DNA of 64,000 bases from G963677445 sp963677445 (GTDB lineage: Bacteria > Bacteroidota > Ignavibacteria > Ignavibacteriales > Melioribacteraceae). The translations under genes were made by a program, and so were the position numbers. The notes beneath the pieces were generated by a model. That model had not been told where the DNA came from. It saw nothing but the letters and a program-made list of their open reading frames with translations, and ran no database searches. The stretch covers positions 20,555 through 84,554 of the forward strand of contig CAXXGF010000053.1 of the NCBI GenBank assembly GCA_963677445.2, written 5' to 3'. Shown in pieces: positions 8,870-18,840 of this stretch. Every line of letters begins with the position of its first letter. The first letter of the stretch is position 1.

Positions 8870-8897
8870 AAAAGGCGTGGAACGCGCCACGCCTTTT
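8870..8897 (-). terminator. Terminator of the BNR/VPS10-like gene
   Basis: An 11-bp perfect stem, AAAAGGCGTGG (8870-8880) with CCACGCCTTTT (8887-8897), 6-nt loop, followed by U-rich sequence on the minus strand. Confidence 0.9.
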
Positions 8898-8919
8898 CAT
8901 TCAGGAATAAAAAAATTAT

Positions 8920-11900
8920 TTATTTAAGCTCCAAAACCCTTCCCGGGGTCCAGGGGGCATTCATTTTTTCCAGCTCATTTTCTATTTTTTGCAGCTTTTC
9001 ACTGTCAATTTTTTTAAGCTGATTGATTATCGGACGCAGTTCTTCTCTGGCCGCGGCAAGAGATTTACGCTGTGTTTCTGTCGGACCGGTTGAGGTTCTC
9101 CATAATTCATAACCAATTGTATTCAGCCTGTCGTTTATAGAGGGAGCCTCCCCGATATTCCTTGAACCGAGGCTGCCGTCACCATAGAGTTTGCGGTTGA
9201 TATCCTTCAGCTCCTGTATGATCTGCCTTGTTTCAGCAATCAGGTTATCGGTATTATCTGAAAGCATGGCAAGTGTGTTGCGGTAAATTTTAACTTTTCT
9301 CTGGAGCTCTCTGAAGTAGCCGTTAGTACCTTCAATGACTCTGTTAAATTCATTAAACTCTTCCCAGAATGCCGCAAGCTCTCTTGAATCATTCTCAGAA
9401 ATGTCATCGCTGTAAAGAGTTTTAACCGTGAACTCTTCGGGACCTGCCAGCGGAGAGACGACGCCATCCACACTTTCCAGAATTGTAACCCTATATTTGC
9501 CCGGCATTACCGGATGCCCGGTGTGTCTTCCCGATCCCAATCCATTTTCCTCGTCGGCGGGATTTGTTGTCGTTGACCTGAGATCCCAGGCAGTTCTCTG
9601 AACTCCCGGGGCATAAGGCGCTTTCAGGCGTCTGAGAATATTTCCATTCATATCGCTGACAGAAAAAATCAGGAATGAATTTTCTTCATCATCTTCCTCT
9701 CTGATCTCATCAAAAGCCGGATAGGGTATCGCTTTGTTATCTTTTTTCAGTTTCTTCTCAGTTTTTTTCCTGAGCTGTTTTTTTGTTTCGGGAGCTTCAT
9801 TTATATAATATGTAAATACCGCGCCAAACTGAGGATTATCAGCGGTATAAAGGGCGTCTCCCTGGTATCCTTTATCACCTCCGCCGATTGGACGAGACTG
9901 AACATAAGCCAGCGCGTTCTTAACAGGGAAAATAAAAGCCTGTTTTTCCATAAGCTTTTCAGATACAGTTCTGAGAGGTGAATAGTCATCCATCACATAA
10001 AAACCGCGCCCGAATGAAGCGATCACAATGTCATTCTCTCTTTTTTGGATGGCAATATCCCTGACCGCTATTGTTGGGAGACCGGCGCTGAGTTTAATCC
10101 ACTTTTTGCCCCTGTCGGGTGAAAAATAGAACGCGAATTCGGTTCCGCAGAAAAGCAGATTTTCGTTGACATGATCCTCGGCAAGTGAATATACAGAACC
10201 CCTTTCGGGCAGTCCTTCAACTATTTTATCCCATGATTTACCATTATCTTCACTCACAAGAATATATGGTTTAAAATCACCCCTTTTGTGATTATTAAAT
10301 GCCGCGTATAGTCTTCCCTCCTTATGTTGAGAAGCGATAATACTGTTTACATAAGTTGTATCAGGCACATCGGGGAAGCTGTCGCAGCGTGTCCATTTTT
10401 TTCCTCCGTCGGCAGTTACCTGAATCAAACCGTCATCGGTGCCGACATAAATCAGTCCTTCCTTCAGAGGTGATTCATCGAGCGCGACGATATTTCCATA
10501 CTGCGATGTTGAAGCATTTTTTGATACGGCATCCATACCCCATACTCTTCCCATCACAGGCAATTTGTTGCGGTCAATCTTTCTTGTCAGGTCACCGCTG
10601 ACTTTTGTCCAGCTGTCACCCCTGTCATCCGATTTGAAAAGAATGTTCGCGGCGAAATAAAGACGCGTATTTAAATGAGGACTTATGATAAGAGGCGCGT
10701 CCCAGTTCCAGCGATATGCTTCTTCACCCGATTCTTCCTGTGGTTTAATTCCAATTTTTTCGCCGGTTTTTTTGTTATAGCGGTTTAGCCATCCATATTG
10801 TGACTGAGCGTAAACAATATTCGGATCTTTGGGGTCTATCGCCGATTCAAATCCGTCACCACCATTTGTAATGAACCAGTCCGAATTAAATATACCATTT
10901 ACATAAGTAGTGCGGGAAGGACCGCCAAGACTGTTATTATCCTGGGTTCCTCCATAGATATAATAAAATGGAGTTTCATTATCCACAGCCACCTTATAAA
11001 ACTGGGTAACCGGCAGATTCCGTTTATATCGCCAGCTTGCCGCGTTGTCATAGGTTTCATAAATTCCACCGTCACCACCTATAATGTAATGATCGGGATT
11101 AGCGGGATTTATCCACATCGCGTGATCATCCACATGACGGTTTCTGGTGGAAACATTGCTGAAAGTTTTTCCCCCGTCCAGCGTCACTTGCGTCCAGGTG
11201 TCAAGAGAATATACTTTATCAGGATTTACCGGATCGCAAAGAATTTCCATATAATATTGAGGACTGCGCGCGATATAGCTGTTCATTTTTTCCCAGGTTG
11301 CTCCCCGGTTAACCGAACGGAAAAATCCACCCCTCTTTTCAGATGCTTCGACAATAGCATATAAATAGTCGGGGTTGGCAGGTGAAATAGCGAGGCCGAT
11401 TCTGCCCACATCACCCCCCGGCAGACCTTTGGTAAGTTTAGTCCACGTTTTACCACCGTCGGTACTTTTATGCACCGCCGATCCGGGGCCTCCGTTTATC
11501 AAAGTAAAAACATGCCTTCTTCTCTGGTACGATGAAGCATATAATACATCCGGATTCCTGGGATCATATACAATATCCGAAACTCCGGTGTGTTCATCTA
11601 TACCGAGAACTTTTTCCCAGCTCTCCCCTCCATCTGTGGTTTTGAATAATCCCCTGTCACCGCCGGCATTCCATAATGGCCCCTGCGCCGCCACATAAAC
11701 AACATTCGAATTTCGCGGATCAATAATTATTTTTCCTATGTGCTCCGATTCCATCAGGCCCATATTTTTCCAGCTTCTTCCCCCGTCAATCGACTTATAC
11801 ACTCCATCTCCGTATGCTACACTCCTCTGGCTGTTATTTTCTCCCGTTCCGGCCCAGATGACATAGGGATTTTTGGGGTCCATTGTGATACAACCAATTG

Positions 11901-12183
11901 AATATGCTCCCTCTGAATCAAAGACCGGCTGAAAAGTTGTGCCGTCATTAGTGGTTTTCCATATTCCTCCCGAGGCAACCGCGACATAATATTCCCATGA
12001 TTTTTCAGGATTTACGGCAAAGTCCGAAATCCTTCCGGAAGTAAGCGCCGGCCCGACCGACCGGAACGAAAGTCCCCTGAGATTACCGGAATTAAGTTTT
12101 TCCTTTTTATCATTTTCTTCAGCATTAATAAGTGAAGAAAGGATCAATATTATAGAAATTACAGCAAATATTCTCTTCAACAT
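8920..12183 (-). CDS. Exported BNR/VPS10-like beta-propeller protein
   Basis: A 1087-aa secreted protein, often annotated 'glycosyl hydrolase' in this group, although no glycosidase catalytic pair is visible. ATG 12183 is preferred over 12204 because it follows GGAGAAATA and opens the signal peptide MLKRIFAVISIILILSSLINA. Residues about 30-740 hold many Asp-box/BNR blades: SVGPALTSGRISDFAVNP, GGIWKTTNDGTTFQPV, VYKSIDGGRSWKNMG, LFKTTDGGESWEKV, LIQVTADGGKKWTRC. A hinge rich in Lys/Glu follows, then a beta-sandwich-like part and a helical C-terminus (about 930-1087) typical of this family. The protein probably binds or processes extracellular substrates; the exact role is unknown. It is a single-gene unit divergent from the transporter. 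Confidence 0.85.
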   Translation of the reverse strand: MLKRIFAVISIILILSSLINAEENDKKEKLNSGNLRGLSFRSVGPALTSGRISDFAVNPEKSWEYYVAVASGGIWKTTNDGTTFQPVFDSEGAYSIGCITMDPKNPYVIWAGTGENNSQRSVAYGDGVYKSIDGGRSWKNMGLMESEHIGKIIIDPRNSNVVYVAAQGPLWNAGGDRGLFKTTDGGESWEKVLGIDEHTGVSDIVYDPRNPDVLYASSYQRRRHVFTLINGGPGSAVHKSTDGGKTWTKLTKGLPGGDVGRIGLAISPANPDYLYAIVEASEKRGGFFRSVNRGATWEKMNSYIARSPQYYMEILCDPVNPDKVYSLDTWTQVTLDGGKTFSNVSTRNRHVDDHAMWINPANPDHYIIGGDGGIYETYDNAASWRYKRNLPVTQFYKVAVDNETPFYYIYGGTQDNNSLGGPSRTTYVNGIFNSDWFITNGGDGFESAIDPKDPNIVYAQSQYGWLNRYNKKTGEKIGIKPQEESGEEAYRWNWDAPLIISPHLNTRLYFAANILFKSDDRGDSWTKVSGDLTRKIDRNKLPVMGRVWGMDAVSKNASTSQYGNIVALDESPLKEGLIYVGTDDGLIQVTADGGKKWTRCDSFPDVPDTTYVNSIIASQHKEGRLYAAFNNHKRGDFKPYILVSEDNGKSWDKIVEGLPERGSVYSLAEDHVNENLLFCGTEFAFYFSPDRGKKWIKLSAGLPTIAVRDIAIQKRENDIVIASFGRGFYVMDDYSPLRTVSEKLMEKQAFIFPVKNALAYVQSRPIGGGDKGYQGDALYTADNPQFGAVFTYYINEAPETKKQLRKKTEKKLKKDNKAIPYPAFDEIREEDDEENSFLIFSVSDMNGNILRRLKAPYAPGVQRTAWDLRSTTTNPADEENGLGSGRHTGHPVMPGKYRVTILESVDGVVSPLAGPEEFTVKTLYSDDISENDSRELAAFWEEFNEFNRVIEGTNGYFRELQRKVKIYRNTLAMLSDNTDNLIAETRQIIQELKDINRKLYGDGSLGSRNIGEAPSINDRLNTIGYELWRTSTGPTETQRKSLAAAREELRPIINQLKKIDSEKLQKIENELEKMNAPWTPGRVLELK

Positions 12184-12358
12184 TATTTCTCCTTTATTAT
12201 GCATTTATTATTTTGCAACCGCTTTTTCAGTTGCAGGCTATTCAGGTTTGACGTATTATAATAATAATTGTTTTTCAAAAAATATTCTCAAGTTTTTTTC
12301 ATTTTGAAAATCACTATAAAATTAGTAAATATTAATTGAACAAAGAAAGTTTCTGGAT

Positions 12359-14500
12359 ATGAAAAAACTACTGGATAAATTAAAATTTTCTAATGCTCCC
12401 TCAAAATTCGGGACATTCGGCGGGGTATTCACTCCCGACGTATTAACAATTCTCGGCGTGATAATGTACCTCCGCCTCGGATGGGTTGTTGGAAACGCGG
12501 GCCTTCTCGGCGCAATAGCGATTATTATTCTTGCCAAATTAATTACTATCGCCACCGGACTCTCGATGTCCTCTATAACCACAAATATAAAAATTGGTCC
12601 TGGGGGAGCTTATTCCATAATTTCCAAATCACTCGGATTAGAAGCGGGCGGAAGTGTGGGAATTCCCCTTTATGTCGCGCAGACACTTTCAGCGGCGCTT
12701 TATATAGTCGGTTTTACAGAAGGCTGGCTCGTAATTTTCCCCGATCACAATCCCGCCTTGATTGGCGGAATTACCTGGGCGGTTCTTTTAACCATCTCTT
12801 ATGTCAGCACCCTTTTTGCTATCCGGATTCAATATATCATACTTGGAATTATCGGCCTCTCCATTATTTCCTTTCTTATGACCCCGGCTCCAAAGATAGA
12901 AACCGTCCGGCTTATAGGAGCTTTTGAAGACGCTGGTTTTTGGCAGGTATTCGCGGTATTTTTCCCCGCTGTCACAGGGATTATGGCCGGAGCGAATCTT
13001 TCAGGCGATCTTAAGGATCCCCGTAAAGCGATTCCGGTCGGTACTATGGGCGCGATCGGAGTAACTTTAATCGTATATATCGGAATAGCGGTAGTTTGCG
13101 CCTATTTTATCCCTTCTGATATCCTCAGGGGCAACCAGATGGTTATGGTTGATTATTCCTTTTTCGGGCAGCTTGTCCTGCTTGGAATTCTTGCCGCCAC
13201 TTTCTCATCGGCTCTTGGCAGTATCATCGGGGCGCCAAGAATTTTACAGGCCCTTTCCGAACAGCAGTCTGTTCCTTTTTATAAAATATTCGCGCTCAAA
13301 TCTGAAAACAATGAACCGCGAAACGCGATAATATTCACTTCACTTCTTATTCTCGCCTCCCTTCTCGTTGGAAGCCTTGACGCGCTGGCTTCACTTATTA
13401 CCATGTTTTTCCTTATTACATACGGCATGCTGAACCTTGTGGTCTTTATTCAGCAGAGTATGAAAATTATCAGTTTCAGGCCGACTTTTAAAATACCCCG
13501 TTTTATTCCCCTTGTTGGCGCTTTAGGCTGTATAGCTATCATGTTCCTGATTGACCCGGTTTTCAGTATTGTGGCGATAATTATCATCATAGGACTTTAT
13601 GTGTGGCTGACCCGGAAAGGGCTGGCCGCTAACTGGGGCGATATCAGGGGTGGTATGTTTCTTTACATGGCGGAAAGAGCAAGCAGAATTGCGGCCAATT
13701 TTCCCCGCCACCAGATATCATGGAAACCTGATATTCTCCTTCCGGTTGAAGATCCCGCTTTGTGGGCAGGTCCCCTGCTGTTCATTAAAAATATAACCTA
13801 TCCTTCCGGTACGATCTATGCCTATTCTGTTAAGGAAGAAAATATTGAGGAAACAAAAAGTTCACTCGATAATCTTATGCAGCCTCTCAGGCAGCAGGAA
13901 CTTCTGATAAATTCAGCGGTGATTGAAGATAAAGATTTTCTACATGGTTCAAAAATTGTTATTCAGACTCTCCGCGCCGCGGCTATGAGACCGAACGCCC
14001 TTTTTCTCACACTGGGTTCAGATCCGAAAAATGATATAAAAATTAACAGGCTTGTTAATTACGCCTATCAAAATGAACTGGGTATATTAATATTGCGCCA
14101 GCATCCCCGTATAGCGTTCGGGCTGCAGAAGGATGTAAACCTCTGGCTGAGAGATAAAAGTCCGAACTGGCATCTCGCGGTGCTTATTACCCTTCAGCTT
14201 CAGCTCAACTGGAATGGTAAAATTAACCTGGTAAGTGTCGCCGAAAATGACAAACATAAGAAAAAAATCAACCGGTATATGCAGCTCTTATCTGACCAGA
14301 CCCGGCTCCCCGCTATGACAGAATTTCACATTCTCACCGGCAACTTCCTGGAAGCCCTGAAAAACGCTCCCCGCGCCGATGTTAATATTTTCGGCCTCGC
14401 CGATGAACTTGATATGAATTTTTTGCGGGATGTGCCTGAACTTACAAATTCATCATGCCTATTTGTCAAAGATTCCGGCCATGAAAATGCCCTGGCATAG
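12359..14500 (+). CDS. Cation-chloride cotransporter family permease (SLC12-like, APC superfamily)
   Basis: A 713-aa membrane protein. The N-terminus FGTFGGVFTPDVLTILGVIM is the hallmark of the Na-K-Cl/K-Cl cotransporter family, followed by a YLRLGWVVGNAG segment. About 12 membrane segments occupy residues 25-415, including the SGDLKDPRKAIP loop and GSIIGAPRILQALSEQ. Residues about 450-713 form the soluble C-terminal domain (SGTIYAYSVKEENIEE, VLITLQLQLNWNGKINLVSV). The family carries out electroneutral cation/chloride symport in eukaryotes; bacterial members are poorly characterised, so the substrate is unknown. It is transcribed alone from a 150-bp divergent region. Confidence 0.9.
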   Translation: MKKLLDKLKFSNAPSKFGTFGGVFTPDVLTILGVIMYLRLGWVVGNAGLLGAIAIIILAKLITIATGLSMSSITTNIKIGPGGAYSIISKSLGLEAGGSVGIPLYVAQTLSAALYIVGFTEGWLVIFPDHNPALIGGITWAVLLTISYVSTLFAIRIQYIILGIIGLSIISFLMTPAPKIETVRLIGAFEDAGFWQVFAVFFPAVTGIMAGANLSGDLKDPRKAIPVGTMGAIGVTLIVYIGIAVVCAYFIPSDILRGNQMVMVDYSFFGQLVLLGILAATFSSALGSIIGAPRILQALSEQQSVPFYKIFALKSENNEPRNAIIFTSLLILASLLVGSLDALASLITMFFLITYGMLNLVVFIQQSMKIISFRPTFKIPRFIPLVGALGCIAIMFLIDPVFSIVAIIIIIGLYVWLTRKGLAANWGDIRGGMFLYMAERASRIAANFPRHQISWKPDILLPVEDPALWAGPLLFIKNITYPSGTIYAYSVKEENIEETKSSLDNLMQPLRQQELLINSAVIEDKDFLHGSKIVIQTLRAAAMRPNALFLTLGSDPKNDIKINRLVNYAYQNELGILILRQHPRIAFGLQKDVNLWLRDKSPNWHLAVLITLQLQLNWNGKINLVSVAENDKHKKKINRYMQLLSDQTRLPAMTEFHILTGNFLEALKNAPRADVNIFGLADELDMNFLRDVPELTNSSCLFVKDSGHENALA

Positions 14501-14612
14501 AGGGAATTACGAATCTGGCCCTCCCGGGAATATTTTCAACTCGTATATACTTTGGAGAAGCTGCATCATTGCGGAACGTCCCCCCTGGGGTAGCAAAGAA
14601 CAAACTCATTCA
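14501..14612. repeat. Family A repeat, partial copy 2
   Basis: GGAATTACGAAT, CCCGGGAATATTTT, ACTCGTATAT and CATTGCGGAACGTCCC match the first half of copy 1 in order. It begins right at the transporter stop codon. The remaining interval up to 14780 is AT-rich with direct repeats of AATTCACCATTCA and no gene. Confidence 0.65.
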
Positions 14613-14780
14613 GGAAGAGCCCCGTAGTTAATCACCCCTCATACTCTTTCTCTGGTTCTTTCCAAAAACGATTTCGATGAGGATTTCGACATCCATTTCA
14701 AAATACAATTAAAAATACTATCCTCTCGTTTTACGGTTTTTCAATTCACCATTCATCATTTATAATTCACCATTCACAAT

Positions 14781-16544
14781 TCATTTCAGGTATACCATTT
14801 TTCCCATATCGGCAAAGACAATAACATTATCCTGCCTTACTTCAAGGCGGTAAAGATATATTCCCGAAGCGACCTCCGGAGTATATGGCACTGAATAATA
14901 GCCTCTCTCAACTTCCCGGTTGAAGATTTCATCTATCAGTTCTCCGTTGCTGTTGTAGATCGATACTCTCGCTCTTGATGGCTCCTCGATATAAAAACTG
15001 ATATTTGTTTTGGGATTGAATGGATTGGGATAATTATGATTCAGCCTGAAACCGTGAGTATCTTCATGTTTTTCTTCCATATTCACCAGGGAGATGCTGA
15101 ATGAGGTTGTATCGCTTTTATTGCCCTGGTTATCTATTGAAATAATTGTATAAAGAGCTTTGTCAATACCCCGAGGCAGAATATCCCCAAACCGGGATCT
15201 GGTATGATGCAACAATCCTCCCGAATGCGCGTCATCGTAATATACATCAACCTGGTAATGTGAAAAATCGGCTTCCGTGTTCAGTTCCCAGTTAAGGGTT
15301 ACAAGGCTGTCGGTTACATCATGAACAAGGGATTGTGGTTTCAGGGGCGCCAGGTCCTGGTATTCGCAACTTTCACCATATGGCCCACCATAATATCCCA
15401 AGTCGCTGCGGGTGCCGTCAACATCAAGAACATCGGGATCGCCCGCGTCTATCATCGGGGAATATTTCTGAAGGTGATAATCCTTGTTATAGCCGTCAAC
15501 GAACATCGGATCGACATGATAATTCTTTTCATCCGGCGGTTCGGGGAAATTATAAAAATCTTCTTCCGTTCTCCAAAAATTATTAAACCTGATATTATTA
15601 TTCGGCTCGCCGCTGCCATTTTCAATGCCATATTTAGCGCCCACAATAATATTGTTGTAAACATGTTGTTTATCATTATAAACCGCTATGCCGCTTTTCA
15701 GAAATACTCCCGGCCTGGCATATATAACATTATTAAATATATATGTGAGATCACTTACCGCTATAGCCTCTTCATCATTATATACATTCGCGTAAAACAG
15801 GTTGTTATGAATTTTTATTGAATCGGTGTCATACCCTCTGAACATATTATCATGAGGGCCGATGGTCGTGTTATATCTCACAATTGTTGTCGGACCATAC
15901 GGCCAGTTAACCCCAATACCTATCTTACTAACATATATATAATTATTCTCATAAATCATTTTTAGCCAGGTATATGAGCCTCCAATACTGATGCCAAATT
16001 GAGTATTAGTAAGAATTGAATTTCTGATAACACCATCAACTGAAACTCCAGATATCGCGTATGTTGTGCCGCCGATAGTTCTGATATTCTCGATTAGAAC
16101 ATGAGCTGTATCATAGTCCGCATCTAGTACCGACATCACATGCTGATAATGTGTAAAGCCACCATGGGCTTGAAAAGTGATATTTGATACAAGGCATGAA
16201 TCTCTTACCTCAATCACCCAGCCTTCATTTTCGGGAGCGGAATAATCAACAATTGTGCTGTCAATGCCCGCCCCGATAAGACTCAGATCCCCTTTCATAA
16301 CAAGAGATTCGATATATGTCCCGGCGCCTACATATATTGTGTCTCCAAACGAGGAATAATTTACGCAATTCTGTATTTCATTCGATGCTGTCATCCAGGA
16401 GGTATAGGGAGCTTCATTGCTCCCGCTTTTGCTTACATAGCGGATTTCGGCAAATGTTGTTGAATTTGGAAGCAGGACAAATATAAATACCGCTATAGTA
16501 ATTATCTTTGCCGCTATAATAATCTTACTCATACTCTTACTCAT
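14781..16544 (-). CDS. Secreted parallel beta-helix protein with T9SS type A sorting domain
   Basis: A 587-aa exported cargo protein. A signal peptide is followed by a right-handed beta-helix (about 45-390) with repeated N/I/G turns such as GDTIYVGAGTYIESLVMKG, NNIRFNNFWRTEEDF and DPMFVDGYNKDYHLQKYSP. Residues about 400-480 look fibronectin-III-like (TLNWELNTEADFSHYQVDV). The last ~85 residues are a T9SS sorting domain: LNHNYPNPFNPKTNISFYI, RARVSIYNSNGELI, VASGIYLYRLEV. A role in polysaccharide or surface binding is inferred. The start (MSKSMSK) lies inside a duplicated 12-bp repeat, so the true start may be 16544 or 16532. Confidence 0.87.
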   Translation of the reverse strand: MSKSMSKIIIAAKIITIAVFIFVLLPNSTTFAEIRYVSKSGSNEAPYTSWMTASNEIQNCVNYSSFGDTIYVGAGTYIESLVMKGDLSLIGAGIDSTIVDYSAPENEGWVIEVRDSCLVSNITFQAHGGFTHYQHVMSVLDADYDTAHVLIENIRTIGGTTYAISGVSVDGVIRNSILTNTQFGISIGGSYTWLKMIYENNYIYVSKIGIGVNWPYGPTTIVRYNTTIGPHDNMFRGYDTDSIKIHNNLFYANVYNDEEAIAVSDLTYIFNNVIYARPGVFLKSGIAVYNDKQHVYNNIIVGAKYGIENGSGEPNNNIRFNNFWRTEEDFYNFPEPPDEKNYHVDPMFVDGYNKDYHLQKYSPMIDAGDPDVLDVDGTRSDLGYYGGPYGESCEYQDLAPLKPQSLVHDVTDSLVTLNWELNTEADFSHYQVDVYYDDAHSGGLLHHTRSRFGDILPRGIDKALYTIISIDNQGNKSDTTSFSISLVNMEEKHEDTHGFRLNHNYPNPFNPKTNISFYIEEPSRARVSIYNSNGELIDEIFNREVERGYYSVPYTPEVASGIYLYRLEVRQDNVIVFADMGKMVYLK

Positions 16545-16566
16545 ACTTTGATTTTCTCACAAACGC

Positions 16567-16599
16567 AAACCTCCGAGGTTTTTGAAATTTCGGAGGTTT
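16567..16599. repeat. Palindromic repeat
   Basis: AAACCTCCGA (16567-16576) pairs perfectly with TCGGAGGTTT (16590-16599). Its position upstream of a start codon, with no T tract in the useful direction, favours a dispersed palindrome over a terminator. Confidence 0.6.
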
Positions 16600-16903
16600 A
16601 GTTTCAGGGACCCAATTAAAATTGTAAAATAATATAATGTATGGAAAATATCAATATTATTTATCTGTTGAAACTCTTTATGGATATTAAAGCGTTTTTG
16701 TTAGACAATTACAAGGGCCAACAGTGTTATTTGAAAATTTACTTTTTCTGTAGGTGAATCAGACAATAAAATTCCATCCCTTTGCCTGAATCCGTAATCC
16801 CTCATTCCTGATTTTCTTTCCTACAACAAAGAAAATGAACTACTTCACTGAGTTACCCAACCTCATCATACTCTTACTCATACTCTGATTTTTTAAAATA
16901 AAA

Positions 16904-16931
16904 AAGGGAAGCCTGAGAAAGGGCTTCCCTT
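16904..16931 (-). terminator. Terminator of the four-repeat secreted protein gene
   Basis: AAGGGAAGCC (16904-16913) pairs with GGCTTCCCTT (16922-16931); on the minus strand the stem runs into TTTTTTATTTT. Confidence 0.88.
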
Positions 16932-16978
16932 GTCGGAGTAGATTTGTTCTGAGGAATCAGATTATCTCTTATGCGTTT

Positions 16979-18682
16979 TTAATCTTCTTTTGAAATTATT
17001 ATACCATATAATTCCTGATCATGAGGAGGGGAGGAATTCCAGTCGCCATAAGAATGTGAGCCATCTGTTGTGTAGTATACTTTATATTCCCCTTTATCAA
17101 GAATAATTGTACCGTTAAAAAGCCTGTTTTTTCTGTCGCCGCCGGCATGATCGGTTTTTCTGTAAGTCATTTCCCAAACAACCTGGCCGGTATCCATATT
17201 TTTTATCCAGCCATAGTCATACATTTCATCACGGTCCCCTTCACCCAAAGCGATAATTCTCACTTTGGTCTCCTCATCGAGGATAAAAGTTTTACTTTTA
17301 CGCGCGTCATCTCTCACCCTGGTAATTTCGGCCAGGGCTGATTTACTTTTAAAATTATCGGGATCAAACTCTTCAAAGTCGGATGAGGAATAATCCTTCA
17401 AGGGCCATAATGATATGCCCCAGAGTTCCCTGTCGAAAGGAGGCGCCGAATTCCATTCCTCGTAAGAATGTGTATCATCACTTACATACATTACAACATA
17501 ATTACCGGGATCAAGGGTAATATCTCCTTTCATTATCCTGTTTTTTCTGGCGCCGCCGGCATGATGGGTTTCACCCGCTCTCATTTCCCAGACTGTTTCT
17601 CTTGTATCGGCATTGTAAATTTTGCCATAGTCCGCCATACTTTTGCCATGCCCCATCTCACCGAGAGCAATAACATGCAGTTTCACTCTTTCTTTAACAC
17701 GCAGCCCGCGTGAAATATATTCATCATCTCCAACTCCTGTTATCGCCATAACAGGTTTAATAACTTCATTCTTATCGAGAGGGCCGATCGCCTCAATATC
17801 ATCTTCTGTAGCCGGCCAGATAGTAATTCCGTAAAATTCGGGATCGTTCGGAGGCGCGGCATTCCAGTCGGGCCATGAGTGGCTGTCATCGCTCAGGTAA
17901 GCGACCATGTAATTGCCCGGTTCAAGACGAAGCACTTCATTAAACATAATATTCTTTTCATTACCACCCGCGTAATCCGATTTTCTCGGGTCCATAGCCC
18001 AGACTTTTTCACGGGTGCGTGTATCATATATCCAGGCGTAATCAAAAACTTCTTTTTTACGCCCTTCTCCGATAGCATATATTCTGATTCTAACCGGTTC
18101 GGTAACTTTAAAACCCTGTTTGAAATCCTCATCATCACCCGCCCTGTTAAGTGAAACTATCGCTCCTTCCAGTTTCTCTTTAATAAACTTATCTTTTTCA
18201 ACTTTTTCAATTCTGCCCGAAGAAGCTTTAAGACTGATAAACAGTTTTTCCCTGTAAGATGACCGGAATTTTTTACTTTTTCTGCTGAAAACTTCAGCGA
18301 TCACATCCCCAAAATCATCTACATGAAAATAATTGCCCCGGAATGAACACATATATACTTCATAATTCCCTTTATCCAAATTAAGATCGGATTCAAAATC
18401 ATAAAATCCCGATTCATCCCTGTAATCATCATCCTCATCATATACATGCCAGACAAGAGATCTGTCATCGGCGTCAATTATCCAGGCATAATAAGTAATC
18501 CTGTCATCCCACCTTTCAAAATTACCGAGAGCGCCTGAAATGGTGATTTCCATATCTTCATCAAGTGTGAATGCCGAATAGGTCATTTCTCCCGGGTATA
18601 CATTCCCTATCTTCAACTCATTTTCCTGAGCGACCATCAATACAGAAGAGATAAAAAAAGAAAACAAGATCAGTCTTTTCAT
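16979..18682 (-). CDS. Secreted protein with four tandem repeats of unknown function
   Basis: About 567 aa from ATG 18682; GTG 18691 would add only three residues. The signal peptide ends near MVAQENEL. Four units of about 115 aa follow, the first divergent. Shared marks are an Ala/Ile-Ile-Ala-Leu-Gly-Glu-Gly strand, a Y-[AG]-W/K-I turn, V-W-E/A-M, an H/Y-A-G-G-x-x-K-N motif, L-x-x-G-x-Y-x-V-Y, D-D-[ST]-H-S-[YW], D-W-N-[AS]-[AS]-P-P and Y/W-G-I. Examples: DHAGGDRKNRLFNGTI, SHSYGDWNSSPPHDQELYGI. Unit 1 keeps YYAWIIDADDRSLVWHV. This looks like a repeated beta-sandwich binding module, but I do not recognise a named family. It is a single-gene unit with its own terminator. Confidence 0.8.
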   Translation of the reverse strand: MKRLILFSFFISSVLMVAQENELKIGNVYPGEMTYSAFTLDEDMEITISGALGNFERWDDRITYYAWIIDADDRSLVWHVYDEDDDYRDESGFYDFESDLNLDKGNYEVYMCSFRGNYFHVDDFGDVIAEVFSRKSKKFRSSYREKLFISLKASSGRIEKVEKDKFIKEKLEGAIVSLNRAGDDEDFKQGFKVTEPVRIRIYAIGEGRKKEVFDYAWIYDTRTREKVWAMDPRKSDYAGGNEKNIMFNEVLRLEPGNYMVAYLSDDSHSWPDWNAAPPNDPEFYGITIWPATEDDIEAIGPLDKNEVIKPVMAITGVGDDEYISRGLRVKERVKLHVIALGEMGHGKSMADYGKIYNADTRETVWEMRAGETHHAGGARKNRIMKGDITLDPGNYVVMYVSDDTHSYEEWNSAPPFDRELWGISLWPLKDYSSSDFEEFDPDNFKSKSALAEITRVRDDARKSKTFILDEETKVRIIALGEGDRDEMYDYGWIKNMDTGQVVWEMTYRKTDHAGGDRKNRLFNGTIILDKGEYKVYYTTDGSHSYGDWNSSPPHDQELYGIIISKED

Positions 18683-18840
18683 ATTTTTCACCGTTGTTTT
18701 TTCTTTTAGACGTAACTTGTTAATAATGGTTCGGATTAAAAATTCAAATCGCTTCAGGCTCTGGAATCAGAGTATCTTTGTCTTACGCCGGTCGCGCAGG
18801 AACCTAAAAGAATTGTGAAAGAAATCATCAAAATTTTAAT

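Larger units (their letters stand above)
16545..16978. other. Gene-free interval with palindrome and short repeats
   Basis: No gene seen. It contains the palindrome at 16567-16599 (AAACCTCCGA / TCGGAGGTTT), a second copy of the TTACTCATACTCTGATTTTT motif at about 16874-16894 that also covers the start codon of the beta-helix gene, and the terminator of the next gene. Confidence 0.6.

Noticed and set aside
15321..15821. 166-codon frame antisense to the beta-helix gene
   Set aside because: It mirrors the repetitive beta-helix codons and has no own family features.
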